Positions 19,935-31,829 of a stretch of DNA of 64,000 nucleotides are shown one piece after another (the stretch's first letter is position 1; each line of letters begins with the position of its first letter). Source of the DNA: Gigaspora rosea (Eukaryota; Glomeromycota; Glomeromycetes; Diversisporales; Gigasporaceae); NCBI GenBank assembly GCA_003550325.1, contig QKWP01000832.1, positions 133,540 to 197,539 on the forward strand. Reading direction: 5' to 3'. Under the pieces are notes generated by a model that saw only the letters and a list, made by a program, of their open reading frames with translations, was not told where the DNA came from and made no database searches. The position numbers and the translations under genes were made by a program.

Positions 19935-21284
19935 TAGTGTTCCGCAGATCTGATCTGAGAACCCAGATCCGATCCGGATCCGGTGTTCAGATCGAATCCG
20001 GATCCACAATTTATATGTACTACCGAATCTGGATCCATATTGGGATCCGATTTGGTAAATCCATTTGGATCCGTTTATTCTGATTGGCTTATATTATTTA
20101 AAACAAGTAAACTTTGAAGCCTTTTTTAAGCCTAACGATTAACGATTATAAGTTTAAATTTTAGTAGTTTTTTTTTTTTACTAAAGTTAATATTTTTTCA
20201 GTTATTGTCGCTAAAGCCTTAACGAAATCATCATTGGAGCCATTGTTGGAGACGTCGTTGGAGCTATGAAGCTGTTGTGAAGTCGCATTTGGGCCGTGGA
20301 TTTTTTGATCTTTTGGTAATTCAGAAGGTTTTATTTTTTTCTTTTGAAGATTTTCGTATTTTGGTGTGTCTTATGCACATGTTTCTGTGGATCTTCCAGT
20401 AAGTTCTGCTCGTCGTTTTTTGGTGGGTTCTTTAGCAAGTTTGTCGTTTTTGGCGGGTTCTTTCAATAAGCCGTTTGCTATTTTTTGGCTAGTTCTTTGG
20501 CAAGTTTTTTATCGTTTTTCGAAAAATTTTTTGGTAAGTTCATTGTGGGTTCTTTCGTTGATTTTTGGTAGATTTTTCTTGTGTTCTTATGTAAGTTTGT
20601 CGTTTTCAGTAAATTCTTCGTCGATTTTTAGTGGATTCTTTAGTAAGTTTTTCATTGTTTTTGGTGGGTTCTTAGTCATTTTCAGAGGAATAGTTGTGAA
20701 TTCTTCATGGCTCTTATGTAAGTTTGTCGTTTCAGGTGATGCTTCCAGTAATTCTTCATTGATTTTGGTGGGTTCTTTAGTAAGTTCTTTATGTGTTCTT
20801 TATGTAAGTGCGTTGCTTCATCGTTTTCATCTTCTATTTCATGCTTTTTTTTTGCTTTGTTACTATTTTCGTCTTGTTTTTGCCCCATTTTTTTCTGCTT
20901 TATTCCCGTTTTCTTCTGCTTTATTCATCGTTTTTCTTGTCGTTTTCGTTCTATTAAAAAAATATATATATTAAAATAAATAAAAAACTTATAATAAATA
21001 AAAAACTTAATATATATTAATATATATTAATGCTCTTGATTGTTATAGCGACGGGTCGGCATAAATTAACGCTCTTAAAAAAATTTTGTCATATTATAGT
21101 AAAAAAAATATAAAATATTGTATTATTAAAACATTTTACAAAAAGCATTACCTATTATCGGATCCGGATCCGGATCTGGATCTTTCTTATTTGGATCTGA
21201 ATCTTGACTTGGATTCGATCCGGTTTTCAGATCGGATCCGGATCTCTAAAAATATCTGTCTGATCTGATCCATGCGGAACACTA
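19935..21284. mobile_element. hAT-like non-autonomous element, 1.35 kb
   Basis: The ends TAGTGTTCCGCA (left) and TGCGGAACACTA (right) are flanked by an exact 8-bp duplication, GCATCTAT, at 19927-19934 and 21285-21292. Both subterminal regions are packed with GATCCGGATC words in inverted orientation, the usual transposase-binding layout of hAT elements. The interior (about 20210-20960) is a T/G-rich degenerate tandem repeat on the plus strand. Its long frames (20366-20974 plus, 20888-20682 minus) are low-complexity and not convincing genes. No transposase was seen. Confidence 0.88.
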
Positions 21285-21477
21285 GCATCTATAAATTATT
21301 ACAATATTGTGTTACAGAATTATGACACTACGGCATTACGGTATTACGATTATTGTAGCAACAATACGGCATTACAATATTACGGCATATAATATTTACG
21401 GCAATTAAATGCTATGCCGTAAATTCTACTATTGGTAAAATGCCGTAATTGCCGTAATTCAATAATTCCACCCATTG

Positions 21478-21895
21478 AAAAAGATTTGAAATTTTTTTTT
21501 GTTCTTTGGGAACATAAAATATTAAATTTATGTTCCCAAAAAATTTTAATGTTCCTATAACTAAATTCCTCTCTCTCTCTTTCTCTCTCTCTCTTTTTTT
21601 CTCTCCTTCTCCCTCTCTCTCTTTTTCTTTCTCTCTTAACTCTCCCTCTTACTCTTACTTTTACTCTCACTCTCACTCTTACTTTCACTCACTCTCAACT
21701 CTACTCTAACTCTTACTCTTACTCTCACTTTCTTTCTCTCTTTTTTTTATGCAAAAAAAAACTATCTCTATAGGGATCACAAATTATAACTTTTATGTTC
21801 CTACTTTGTTCCTAATAGGGAACATAAATTCCAAATTTAATGTTCCTAAATTTTTTTAAATGTTCCTGGGAATACTGGGAACATCAAATCTTTAA
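21478..21895. mobile_element. TIR element with a long polypyrimidine core
   Basis: Short inverted ends (AAAGATTTGA at left, ATCAAATCTTT at right) are followed inward by repeated TGGGAACAT/ATGTTCC words on both sides. The core at 21568-21745 is almost purely C and T on the plus strand: CTCTCT blocks grading into ACTCTT and ACTCTC repeats. There is no coding sequence. Confidence 0.6.
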
Positions 21896-21982
21896 CACTG
21901 ATTCCACCACCAACTATACTTAGAGCCACACAGTATGGGTTCTAGGGTTTATTACCTGGTTTGCTAAAACTGAAAAAAAACA

Positions 21983-22850
21983 AATAAGTACTTGTGTCAT
22001 TATCATTAACTAATAAAAGAATGCTTGATATTAGAATGTATCCTATTCAACCTTTTCTACTAGAATCCTTTCCATCTAATACCACTAAAACAGGGGCCAT
22101 CACAATTACGTGTGCAGAGTAGCTCACTTCAAGTAACCCTAAGAGGCCATTACAATCACGCATGCAGAGTAGCTCAACCCAAGTGGTATCAAACAGAAAA
22201 GCTCTTAATAGAAACATCAGAAACTGATTAAGAAGAACTTTCAATGTTGAAAACAGTGGCCACAAAGAGCTTTCAATTTATCAATCAGATTTCATTACTT
22301 CGATATGGTATTGTACTTTCGGATACATTATAACTCGACAAATACTTAATAAGACAACTCTCCTTGTGTACACATGCATTTCATATTCTTTAAACAATCG
22401 ACATTATTAACTTCAAAAGCCAATTTTTACAAATTCTTCAAGGGGATTTTTTTCTTGATCCCTTTATCGCTTGATTTCTAAAAATAAAAAATATATAAGT
22501 ACTTGTGTCATTATTATTAACTAATAAAGAATACTCAATATTAGAATGTATCCTATTTACTCTTTTCCATTAGGATCCTTTCTATCTAATACCACTAAAA
22601 CAGAGGCCATCAAAATCACACGTGCAGAGTAGCTCACCCCAAGTAACGTCAAACAAAAAAGCTCTTAATAAAAACATCAGAAACTGATTGAAAAGAACAT
22701 TCACTGTTGAAAACAGTGGCCACAAAGAGCTTTCAATTCATTAATCAGATTTCATTACTCTGATATGGTATTGTACCTTCAGATACATTATAACTCAACA
22801 AATACTTAATGAGAAAACTCAACTGTGTGCAGTTTCATACTTACTAAATA
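21983..22850. repeat. Direct duplication of a 511-bp unit
   Basis: Unit 1 starts at about 21983 (AAGTACTTGTGTCATTAT) and unit 2 at about 22494 with the same words. They stay similar through GCAGAGTAGCTCAC, CAGTGGCCACAAAGAGCTTT and ACATTATAACTC to about 22820. Unit 1 has an extra internal duplication of the GCAGAGTAGCTCA segment (22112-22175). A minus-strand frame (22265-22047) runs through unit 1, but unit 2 does not preserve it, so it is probably non-coding. Confidence 0.8.
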
Positions 22851-23034
22851 GTCAACTTCTTTGAAACCGAACTTCACAAATTTTTTCTTTCCTCGTTCCT
22901 TTTCTCTTTCCGTGGGAAAATTAATAAATCAAAAATCTCATAACTGTGAATTAAAAATAGGAAAACCTTATATTAAAATATGATTGGCCAGCGAAATTTT
23001 TTACCCCGGTAAATCATGGGCTAAGATTATTTTA

Positions 23035-23810
23035 GTACTTGGGCTTTTCAAAGGAAGAAGTTCATCTGATTGGATAATTTTTTGCAAATCTATCCGTGAT
23101 TACCTGTGATAATTAACCAATCAAATTATGCAATTTTAAAAATCTATCGCTTTAATATTATATACCTGTACTAGAAAACGAATGACAACTCCATATAAAA
23201 AAACTTACAAAATAATAAATATACACAAAATACTGTATCATGTATATTTAGAGAATAGAAAATATGTATATAGTAGGTAAATACAATATTTATTATTAAT
23301 AAACTCGAGCTTTTCAGAAAATTTGCACAATACTAGTACATAAACTAAATTTACAGTTAAACAACCCCAAAATATTGCAAAAACTGACCATATCCAAACA
23401 TTAAACCTGGATCTCTTGCTATTAAAAGCCTGCACTTATTCAAACTAAACAGTTAGTAATAAAAGTTTATTTGAATCTAACATAAGAAACGGCTTAAACA
23501 AAAAAAATATTTCCAATTACCTTACTCTATGGTATAACTTTGTATAGTCCAATAGGCAACAGTATATTTTGTCTTCTAAGCAAACTTCACAGGGAACAAG
23601 ATCCTTTTTAGATTCTTTTGTATAGTGAATATTAGTGTTCGTTCGAAGCTAGAAATAGCTTTTTTCGTAATTTTTTATTAGTGAAACGTTCAGTTCTAAA
23701 AAAGTACTGTATAATATATAAATAAGTTACCCAGGCAATTGATTTACATCAGCCAATCAGACAAACTTCTTCCTTTGAAAAACTTGGGCTAAATATGATT
23801 AAATTTCTGA
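23035..23810. repeat. Spaced inverted repeat
   Basis: The text TTTTCAAAGGAAGAAGTTCA followed by TCTGATTGG at about 23044-23080 is matched in reverse by CCAATCAGACAAACTTCTTC near 23754-23790. The spacer is about 650 bp. It may be the ends of an element whose termini have decayed. No gene is supportable between the arms. Confidence 0.5.
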
Positions 23811-24040
23811 TGCTAACCAATTTTCGGTTGTCTTCCAGACCCAAACTGGCACACATTTTTCAGGTACTACTGTTATAATAAAAAAATATTCTACTTCTAT
23901 ATTACTTTATATTTTGCTTTGTTTCTAAAAAGACCCCTGTCACTGTGCTAAATTACATATAGCCAAATACATTTCATTATAAGACTAATAAAAACAATGC
24001 TTCAAGAATTTTTTTTTATAATTATAGTATTAAAACATTA

Positions 24041-24778
24041 ATTTTTAATATTACTAAATTTTTAATATTACTAAATTTTTAATATTACTAAATTTTTAAT
24101 ATTACTAAATTTTTAATATTACTAAATTTTTAATATTACTAAATTTTTAATATTACTAAATTTTTAATATTACTAAATTTTTAATATTACTAAATTTTTA
24201 ATATTACTAAATTTTTAATATTACTAAATTTTTAATATTACTAAATTTTTAATATTACTAAATTTTTAATATTACTAAATTTTTAATATTACTAAATTTT
24301 TAATATTACTAAATTTTTAATATTACTAAATTTTTAATATTACTAAATTTTTAATATTACTAAATTTTTAATATTACTAAATTTTTAATATTACTAAATT
24401 TTTAATATTACTAAATTTTTAATATTACTAAATTTTTAATATTACTAAATTTTTAATATTACTAAATTTTTAATATTACTAAATTTTTAATATTACTAAA
24501 TTTTTAATATTACTAAATTTTTAATATTACTAAATTTTTAATATTACTAAATTTTTAATATTACTAAATTTTTAATATTACTAAATTTTTAATATTACTA
24601 AATTTTTAATATTACTAAATTTTTAATATTACTAAATTTTTAATATTACTAAATTTTTAATATTACTAAATTTTTAATATTACTAAATTTTTAATATTAC
24701 TAAATTTTTAATATTACTAAATTTTTAATATTACTAAATTTTTAATATTACTAAATTTTTAATATTACTAAATTTTTA
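24041..24778 (+). repeat. 17-bp satellite array 1 (about 43 units)
   Basis: Tandem copies of the 17-mer ATTTTTAATATTACTAA, essentially without variation over about 740 bp. The same unit forms arrays at 28837-28922 and 29171-29925, in the same orientation, on the other side of the MULE. Units are contiguous with no spacers, so this is not a CRISPR. Confidence 0.97.
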
Positions 24779-24969
24779 AAACTTTTGCTAATTTGCACCT
24801 AGGGTAAAATCACCTCTATATTATATATATAGTATTTATTATATTAAAACATATAGTTTATTATTGCTAATAGTATTATGTACTAAAACTGGGCAAAAAA
24901 CCGGTTTTAGTACAAGAAAAATAAAACCCGTCTACTCATACAAGAAGATCCCCAAAATTCCTAATAAAA

Positions 24970-25330
24970 TCAATAATTTTGCTATAGAACCTGCTAAACC
25001 ACTAGGGGCTAAATGCAACCTAAATCCGACAAGAACTGTGTAAAGTCGTCAAGCAAAGAAAGATACACTTTAATGTGATTAGCTAATAATTTTGCTATAG
25101 AACCTGCTAACCTCTAGGGCTAAATGCAACCTAAATCCGACCAGAAATTTTGAGACAATAATTAAAGTCGTCAAGCAAAAAAAAGATTTATATAATGCGA
25201 TTAGCTAATATTCGCTATAGAACCTGCTAATCACTAGGGGCTAAATGCAACCTAAATCCAACAAGAACTGTATAGCGATAATTAAAGTTGTTAAGCAAAA
25301 AAAAAGATTCACTTTAATGTGATAAGATTC
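24970..25330. repeat. 115-120 bp tandem repeat, three units
   Basis: Units begin near 24970, 25085 and 25206 with TTTGCTATAGAACCTGCTAA-like text, followed by GGCTAAATGCAACCTAAATC, GTCGTCAAGCAAA and TTTAATGTGATTAGCT. A fourth, shortened version follows to about 25440. These are subterminal repeats of the MULE. Confidence 0.85.
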
Positions 25331-25528
25331 TAATTTGAGAACCGTGTAACAATAATTAAGATTCACTTTAATGCGATTAAGTACATATTGATACAAAAAA
25401 GCGGAATTTTGAGAACTGTGTAACTATAATTAAAATCAAAGTACATATTGACAACAAAAGCATATATTTGTTATCAGGGGGCTTGTATTACTCGCACAAA
25501 TACGAATACATTACATGTTGAATTCACT

Positions 25529-28500
25529 TTAATTCGGACATCGTGGGGCATAATGACCAGTTTCTTTACACCTTTGGCAATGCCTTTTTCTCTTTTTGCT
25601 TTCAAAATTAGAACTTACAATTTTTGCTGCTTTCTTTTTCGGTAGTTCACCACCAGACTTGTACCTTTTAGGTTGCCGGTCTTTATGTCATACCATTAAT
25701 GGATCACCAATATCCATAGGATTAATATTTTCATCTTGATTATGCATATTTTTCTTTGTATTTTCAATGAAACGTTCCATCTCATTGACAAATTCGTCAA
25801 CATTATTAGCTCGAATAGCCAAATCTAGTGCTTTCTTAGCGTAGCCCATACCAAATCCGTATTTTTGTTTAGGACCTTTCAACTGTACAACGTCGGGTGT
25901 CTGCTTGAACCTCATAAGATATTGAAATAATAGCGACGTTGGTTGAGCAGATTCAAGAGCTGATTCAAGTCTATTTTGAAGTTGATACGTCGGTCGATTT
26001 GTAGATCATCAATTTTATTATTATATCAGCGTCTAGAAATTAATCTAATATGGAATCGTGCATTAAGTGAATAAGATAGAATCCGAAAGAAATACCTGCA
26101 CACAATGCCACGATTGATAAGCCAAAGACAAGTGCATAAATGTAAACCATCGTTAAGTATAACAATATATTGCGGATCTAACTGTTGTTTCCTATGTCTA
26201 GTAATTTTCCAGACTTCATGAACACAGTTTTGAGGTATGTTGTCAAGCAAAGAAGAAAACAAAGACTGAGGTTGATCGTAATCCTCCTCTCTGGCTATTT
26301 CTTGTTGGTACGAATCGTCCGTAATCTAAAGTAAAAAAAAAAAGTATAATATCAACCAAGTATCTTTAACTTTACTCTTAATCTTTTAAATATTCTTACT
26401 TCCAGAAATGGCAACCAGTTATCAACTAATACAGCGTCGTAACATATGAATTGAGCCATTTGATCTCGTTGTTTTTGAAGTATTTGGGGAGTGAGGAATT
26501 CTTTCAAAATCTTGTCTAATTCAGGGAAGTATTTGTCTAATATTGTTGGCATGCCTTGTGTCAGAACTTCATTTTTGTATTCAGTTAATATTGCTTTTTT
26601 TGATTGTTGGTTGAATATTGATTGAATTTCCTCAACAACATCGGCTAGCGTGAAGTTTTGTTAAGTCTTTCTTTGACAATTTTGTTTGTCACCTCAACAC
26701 GCTGAGTGCTTTGAATTCCTGCTGTAAAGTACCGATTTATAGCATAACTTGCCCAATTAGCCTTATAAGGATACAAGGCATTTGTAAGGTAATTTCCACA
26801 TACTGGATATTCATTAATTAGTGCCGTCCATTCAACCTCAAATTTGTTGTGATATAAGGAATTGCGCACTGCCAGAAATTTAGTACGAAAAGATTCGAAC
26901 TGTTCATGCAGCTTTCCCTTAAGATTCTTCCTTAGATTTAGATCAATATGGAAGATACAATGAAAATTCCGCGTGTTTGGGTAGCTCTTTCATACGGTTG
27001 ACAATAGGGCAGGATCAGCATCAGAATATAGTACTGTAGGTGTAACTTCACAAGAGTTTTTTAACTCTTGCAGAATCCAGGTAAATGTCGATTCAGTTTC
27101 GTCTTCTATGAGTGCTGATGCTATGATCATATTTCTAAAGTTATTATCGATTGCTATAATTAGCATTAATATCATATCGAACTGATTCATTTTGGATGTT
27201 GTATCGACTATAATAACATCATGGAATCGTTCATAAGCGCTAATTTGATCCAGAGACATCCAGAACAATGAGTAAAGTCGTCTTTCTTCAGGCTCAAAGC
27301 GTGGTTTTACAATCCACATAGGATTACTTTCTTTCTTTACATATAAGTCATCAAGCATTCTATACACGCCATTTTTGCTAGGCTTAATTTGACTTTTAAA
27401 CCATTGAATAGCGTTGCTTAGATCCTTTTTATTAATGACTTTGCCTGGAAATGATGCTGTTAACAAATTATATTGTGTCACTAGGCCTAATTTTCCTTTA
27501 ATTGTCCAAAATTTAACATTTTCAAGCATCTCATAGGTTAGTTTTCGATACCGTGGTGCGATTTCTGAAACAAGAGGGTTCATTTTATGATTGTATTAAC
27601 CCACTATACTATTAACACGAACGCCTTTTGCTGTCTTTGGAAATACAAGATTAATATGCCAAGTGCAGCCGATCATTTCAGAAACCTTATTTCGTCTGTT
27701 TTCTGCAAGAACAGCCTTTTTAGGTTTATGTGTACGGGCATGTGTACACTCGTATGTTCTTCGTCTTGTTACGGTATCATCATTAGGATCTACAATGTGC
27801 CGTTTTTTGCAAAAACTAACCCCTTTTTCCTTCGTATAATCATTAAGGTATGATTCGGCTAGCTCGCACGTTTCAAATTCTATCCCTTCCTTTAATACTA
27901 ATGAGTTATTCTGTTCTTCGTTCTCACTATCCTCATACTCTTGATCTTGCTCATCATCAAAAAATCCATTGTTTATATCACCTGGTCGAGTCTCAACATC
28001 CGATTCAATCAAAACATCATTATTTAGTTGCAGAGAAGAGCCTAAGAGATCAAAATTATACACGTTCTGGGAAGACCCTGCTAGGCAGTGTTGGCATTTG
28101 GACTATGTCCAATAAAAATTTTATTTGGATATGGACAAATATGGACATGGACTAATCCAAATCATGTCCATGTCCATATCTTTTCTGTATTGAAATTTTC
28201 GGAATATTCCGGACTTTTACCAAAGTTTAGCCTCAATTTTGGTTTATATTCAGAATATTTCGGAGCTGTAGCCTATGCGTTTTATTTGGACTAAGTGTTT
28301 TATGTCCAATAAAATAATATGGACAATATGGACATAGTCCATAAATGTCCATGTCCAATGGTTCATAGTGTCCATGTCCATATTTTGCCAACACTGCTGC
28401 TAGGTCATAATCATAAGGATAAGGCGAAGACAAAGCGTTCATAAAACCGTGCTGGTAAATGTCGGAATATGATGGTGATAAAATGTTGATAGTTTCATGT

Positions 28501-28634
28501 TCGTGGGCATTTAGGTAAAATGACGACATATGTTCTTGATCGTAATAGTTGGTGTCAAACAATAGTGGTGCATTTGGCATATGGTTGTTATCTTCAGAAG
28601 TGTCGAAATGGGGAAGTAACAAAAAATCGTCCAT
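25529..28634 (-). pseudogene. FAR1/MULE-family transposase pseudogene
   Basis: From 28634 down there is an acidic N-terminus, then (about 27900-27600) a FAR1-type DNA-binding domain with C...C...H spacing (YECTHARTHKP...GCTWHI). The MULE catalytic domain follows, with DDE-type residues in VDTTSK, YSDADPAL and QRVEVTNK. Next comes a SWIM finger (CTCLWLINRGIVCRYFF, with Tyr where the motif's His is expected), and last a CCHC zinc knuckle (CQRCKETGHYAPRC) ending at TAA 25529-25531. One intron is clear (26399-26326, GTAAGA...TTTAG). Breaks: in-frame stops near 27597, 26991 and 25690; frameshifts near 26650 and 25990; a 311-bp hAT-like MITE at 28086-28396. The known role is cut-and-paste transposition. 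This copy is dead. Confidence 0.92.
28086..28396. mobile_element. hAT-like MITE inside the MULE transposase
   Basis: The termini CAGTGTTGGCA and TGCCAACACTG are exact complements. The flanking 8-bp repeat CTGCTAGG (28078-28085 and 28397-28404) is exact. The interior is made of TGTCCATATGGACA-like words. Skipping the element and one repeat copy keeps the transposase frame open, which confirms the boundaries. Confidence 0.92.
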
Positions 28635-28836
28635 GTTTGATATGTATAATGGTAGATGATAAAGTCAATTTGGTGAAAGGGTTTATTAGTTGACAGCTAT
28701 ATATAGGAAAACCGAAATTGATAAACAATGTGATTAAATAGTAGGTGATATCACTCTACTTATATTAAAATTCACATAAATAAATTTTTTATATAAAGGT
28801 GATATTACCCTTGTTGAAAAATAGTTATAATCAATT

Positions 28837-28922
28837 TTTAATATTACTAAATTTTTAATATTACTAAATTTTTAATATTAAATTTTTAATATTACTAAAT
28901 TTTTAATATTACCAAATTTTTA
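28837..28922 (+). repeat. 17-bp satellite, short array
   Basis: About five units of the same 17-mer as array 1, one with a deletion and one with a single change. A TTAGGGTTAGGG telomere-like word follows at about 28973. Confidence 0.9.
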
Positions 28923-29170
28923 AGAAAAATGTGCTTGTCACCGGTGGTGACAGTAACCAGATTAGGGTTAGGGTTAGTTTTAGAGTTAGAAGAAGGATTA
29001 TTATATAATAAAACACCTTAAAAAGCATTTTTAGCTAGTAAAAAATATTGGGTTCATAGGCACAATTTGAAGTTATTGCGATTTGTAATTTTTTGAATTT
29101 TTTTGTCATACCTAATCTAGCAATTTGATTGGTTCGGAACTGTAACCATGGTTACAAATAGATTTGTCCA

Positions 29171-29925
29171 ATTTTTAATATTACTAAATTTTTAATATTA
29201 CTAAATTTTTAATATTACTAAATTTTTAATATTACTAAATTTTTAATATTACTAAATTTTTAATATTACTAAATTTTTAATATTACTAAATTTTTAATAT
29301 TACTAAATTTTTAATATTACTAAATTTTTAATATTACTAAATTTTTAATATTACTAAATTTTTAATATTACTAAATTTTTAATATTACTAAATTTTTAAT
29401 ATTACTAAATTTTTAATATTACTAAATTTTTAATATTACTAAATTTTTAATATTACTAAATTTTTAATATTACTAAATTTTTAATATTACTAAATTTTTA
29501 ATATTACTAAATTTTTAATATTACTAAATTTTTAATATTACTAAATTTTTAATATTACTAAATTTTTAATATTACTAAATTTTTAATATTACTAAATTTT
29601 TAATATTACTAAATTTTTAATATTACTAAATTTTTAATATTACTAAATTTTTAATATTACTAAATTTTTAATATTACTAAATTTTTAATATTACTAAATT
29701 TTTAATATTACTAAATTTTTAATATTACTAAATTTTTAATATTACTAAATTTTTAATATTACTAAATTTTTAATATTACTAAATTTTTAATATTACTAAA
29801 TTTTTAATATTACTAAATTTTTAATATTACATAATACAGTATTACTAAATGTTTTTTTTAAATATTACTAAATTTTTAATATTACTAATTTTTAAGATTA
29901 CTAAATGTTTAATATTACTAAATTT
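29171..29925 (+). repeat. 17-bp satellite array 2 (about 39 units plus a degenerate tail)
   Basis: Perfect 17-bp units to about 29829, then degenerate copies to about 29925. Unit and orientation are the same as at 24041-24778. Confidence 0.96.
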
Positions 29926-29929
29926 TGCA

Positions 29930-31829
29930 TTCTTCATTGATTTGAACCAATCAAAATTAATATAAATCACGTGGTTATATTCAACTCTAAGTCTTTTATT
30001 GGATAATTATTACATGACTTTTTTAAATGCACTTACTAAAGATTTGACTATCGTATATTAAATATTCGGGGTCTATCACATGATGGTTATCTTATTACAC
30101 AGCATGTTCACGCGTGCGTGCGACCGAAAAAAAAAATTTACACAAAGTACAGAATTACATTTCTGATTTCATATAATGTTTATAAAACTGCATCAAAAAG
30201 ATAATTAAATTTGGGTCAATGTATTAGAACGTAATTTTTGTATCACTTTACGTAATAATTTAAGAGTCCGTCGTTAACGGTCTAGGCACTAAGTGTAATA
30301 CAAAAATCATATATATTTCATAATCAGATAGGCCAATTTTGGAACTGAGTTTATCTAAGATTTACGATTGAATTTAGAATTATCGTTTTGATCTCTAATA
30401 TCGAATCAGTATGACAGTCAATAGGTATGAGTGACAATATCCGATCCTTTATTTTAAAAGCCGTGCCATATTGATCATTAAAGTTAGGAAGGTGCCGTGA
30501 CACACCATACCAGTGTTGTACATTTTGATTGTCCCGAGTCTTTTTGGCCCTGTCTCGTCCCGTCCCATCATGGGGCGTCCCAATTTTGTCCCAACTTTGT
30601 CCAACAATTTCTAAATTTTTAATTTGAAGTTATATTAAAAATAAAATTTAAAAAATTTGTTCCAGCTTGTCTCAACTGTCCCATGTACAACACTGCCCCG
30701 CACCATACAATGGTCACTCATACAGATCATACAGATCTGCTATAATATTGAATCTATGAAAGTTACGGATTCGTAATATTTACCGTTCTTGATACTTCTC
30801 ATACATTTTGGTTTGTTCAACGTCAAAGTGCAGAAGTGGCTAAATTAACCATTTGCATGACTATCTTCCTATGAACTGAATGATTAGAATTCTGCTAATA
30901 TCTACCTTAGATTCCCATCCTAACCCTGAATAATTTGACGCATGTTTTATTCTCGTGTACAACATATAGATAACGCAATTACCGTCAGGGTATTTCCTTA
31001 ACTAGATTGTTACCAGGATATACCCAGACTGAGCTAAAATTTTTGCAAAGTACAATTCGTCAGGGAATACGCATGACGGATAAACAGGGTTCCATAGTTA
31101 GTGCAATATTAAATAATCAATAAACTTAAATTGGTTATTAATTGCAATGTATATATTAAGTAAAATGGTATTCACCGATACGAGTAAATATAAGTAAACA
31201 GTCATAAACAGTCATAAACAGTCAGTTTTTGTATTATCATCGATTATCGTAAAATCTTATCAAATGACAAATCTTGTGTAGTTATGCATCATACACGTTT
31301 TATACATTTGTGGTTATTGACGACATAATCTAATATTGGTATTTTATTATTCCGAGAAATTATGGTTAAGTTCTCTCATTAAATGTTAGGGGATTTGTTT
31401 TCTATATCGATATCGATATCGATATACTTAATAAAGTTTATGTTATTGATAAATTTTGGATAAAGTATCAGTATCATGAAGTCATTTGTTTTTTTTTTTT
31501 TTTGATCTAGGACGACGAACAATTAAATATATTAAAAATTGTTCATGTTACAGAATTCGTCATTAATTTGATTTTATACGTGCTACTGTAAATGAGATAT
31601 AAATATTGTGTCCATTCAATGTTTTTAAACTAGCGATATACCATTGCTTGTTATTATACTCGATTGCACATTTTCAAACTAGCGATAAACCCTTTGCTTT
31701 TACCCTTGATTGTGGAAGATTCTATTAAGTGTGTGTCTAAGCTTTGTTTCTTCGTTTGTCAGAGGAATTGTTAGTCATTTTTATCTTAATTAAAAAAAAA
31801 CTGAAATGTTTATTGAGCTTTTTTAGAAC
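29930..31829. other. Intergenic, upstream of asparagine synthetase
   Basis: One hAT-like MITE (30511-30700) is listed separately. TATCGATATCGATATCGATA at about 31404-31424 is a short palindromic repeat. A T run at 31490-31502 precedes the gene. I could not assign promoter elements with confidence. Confidence 0.5.
30511..30700. mobile_element. hAT-like MITE, 190 bp
   Basis: CAGTGTTGTACAT at the left is matched by ATGTACAACACTG at the right. The exact 8-bp flank CACCATAC occurs at 30503-30510 and 30701-30708, five bases beyond the right TIR. The interior is TGTCCC-rich. It belongs with the elements at 28086 and 34308 (CAGTGTTG termini). Confidence 0.8.

Larger units (their letters stand above)
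24801..28811 (-). mobile_element. Decayed Mutator-like (MULE) transposon
   Basis: The coding core is a FAR1/MULE transposase pseudogene (25529-28634, minus). Candidate terminal inverted repeats are AGGGTAAAATCACCTCTATA at 24801 and the near-complement TATAAAGGTGATATTACCCT ending at 28811 (two mismatches in 21). I found no 9-bp target duplication, so the ends are provisional. The 3' side holds about three tandem copies of a 115-120 bp repeat (24970-25330). The element lies between two arrays of the same 17-bp satellite. Confidence 0.65.

Noticed and set aside
20366-20974. 202-codon plus-strand frame, hydrophobic, looks like a membrane protein
   Set aside because: It lies wholly in a T/G-rich degenerate repeat inside a hAT-like element; composition alone gives Phe/Val/Leu/Ser codons and an open frame.
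24041-24778. Regular short repeat that might be taken for a CRISPR array
   Set aside because: Units are contiguous 17-mers without spacers, in a eukaryotic genome.
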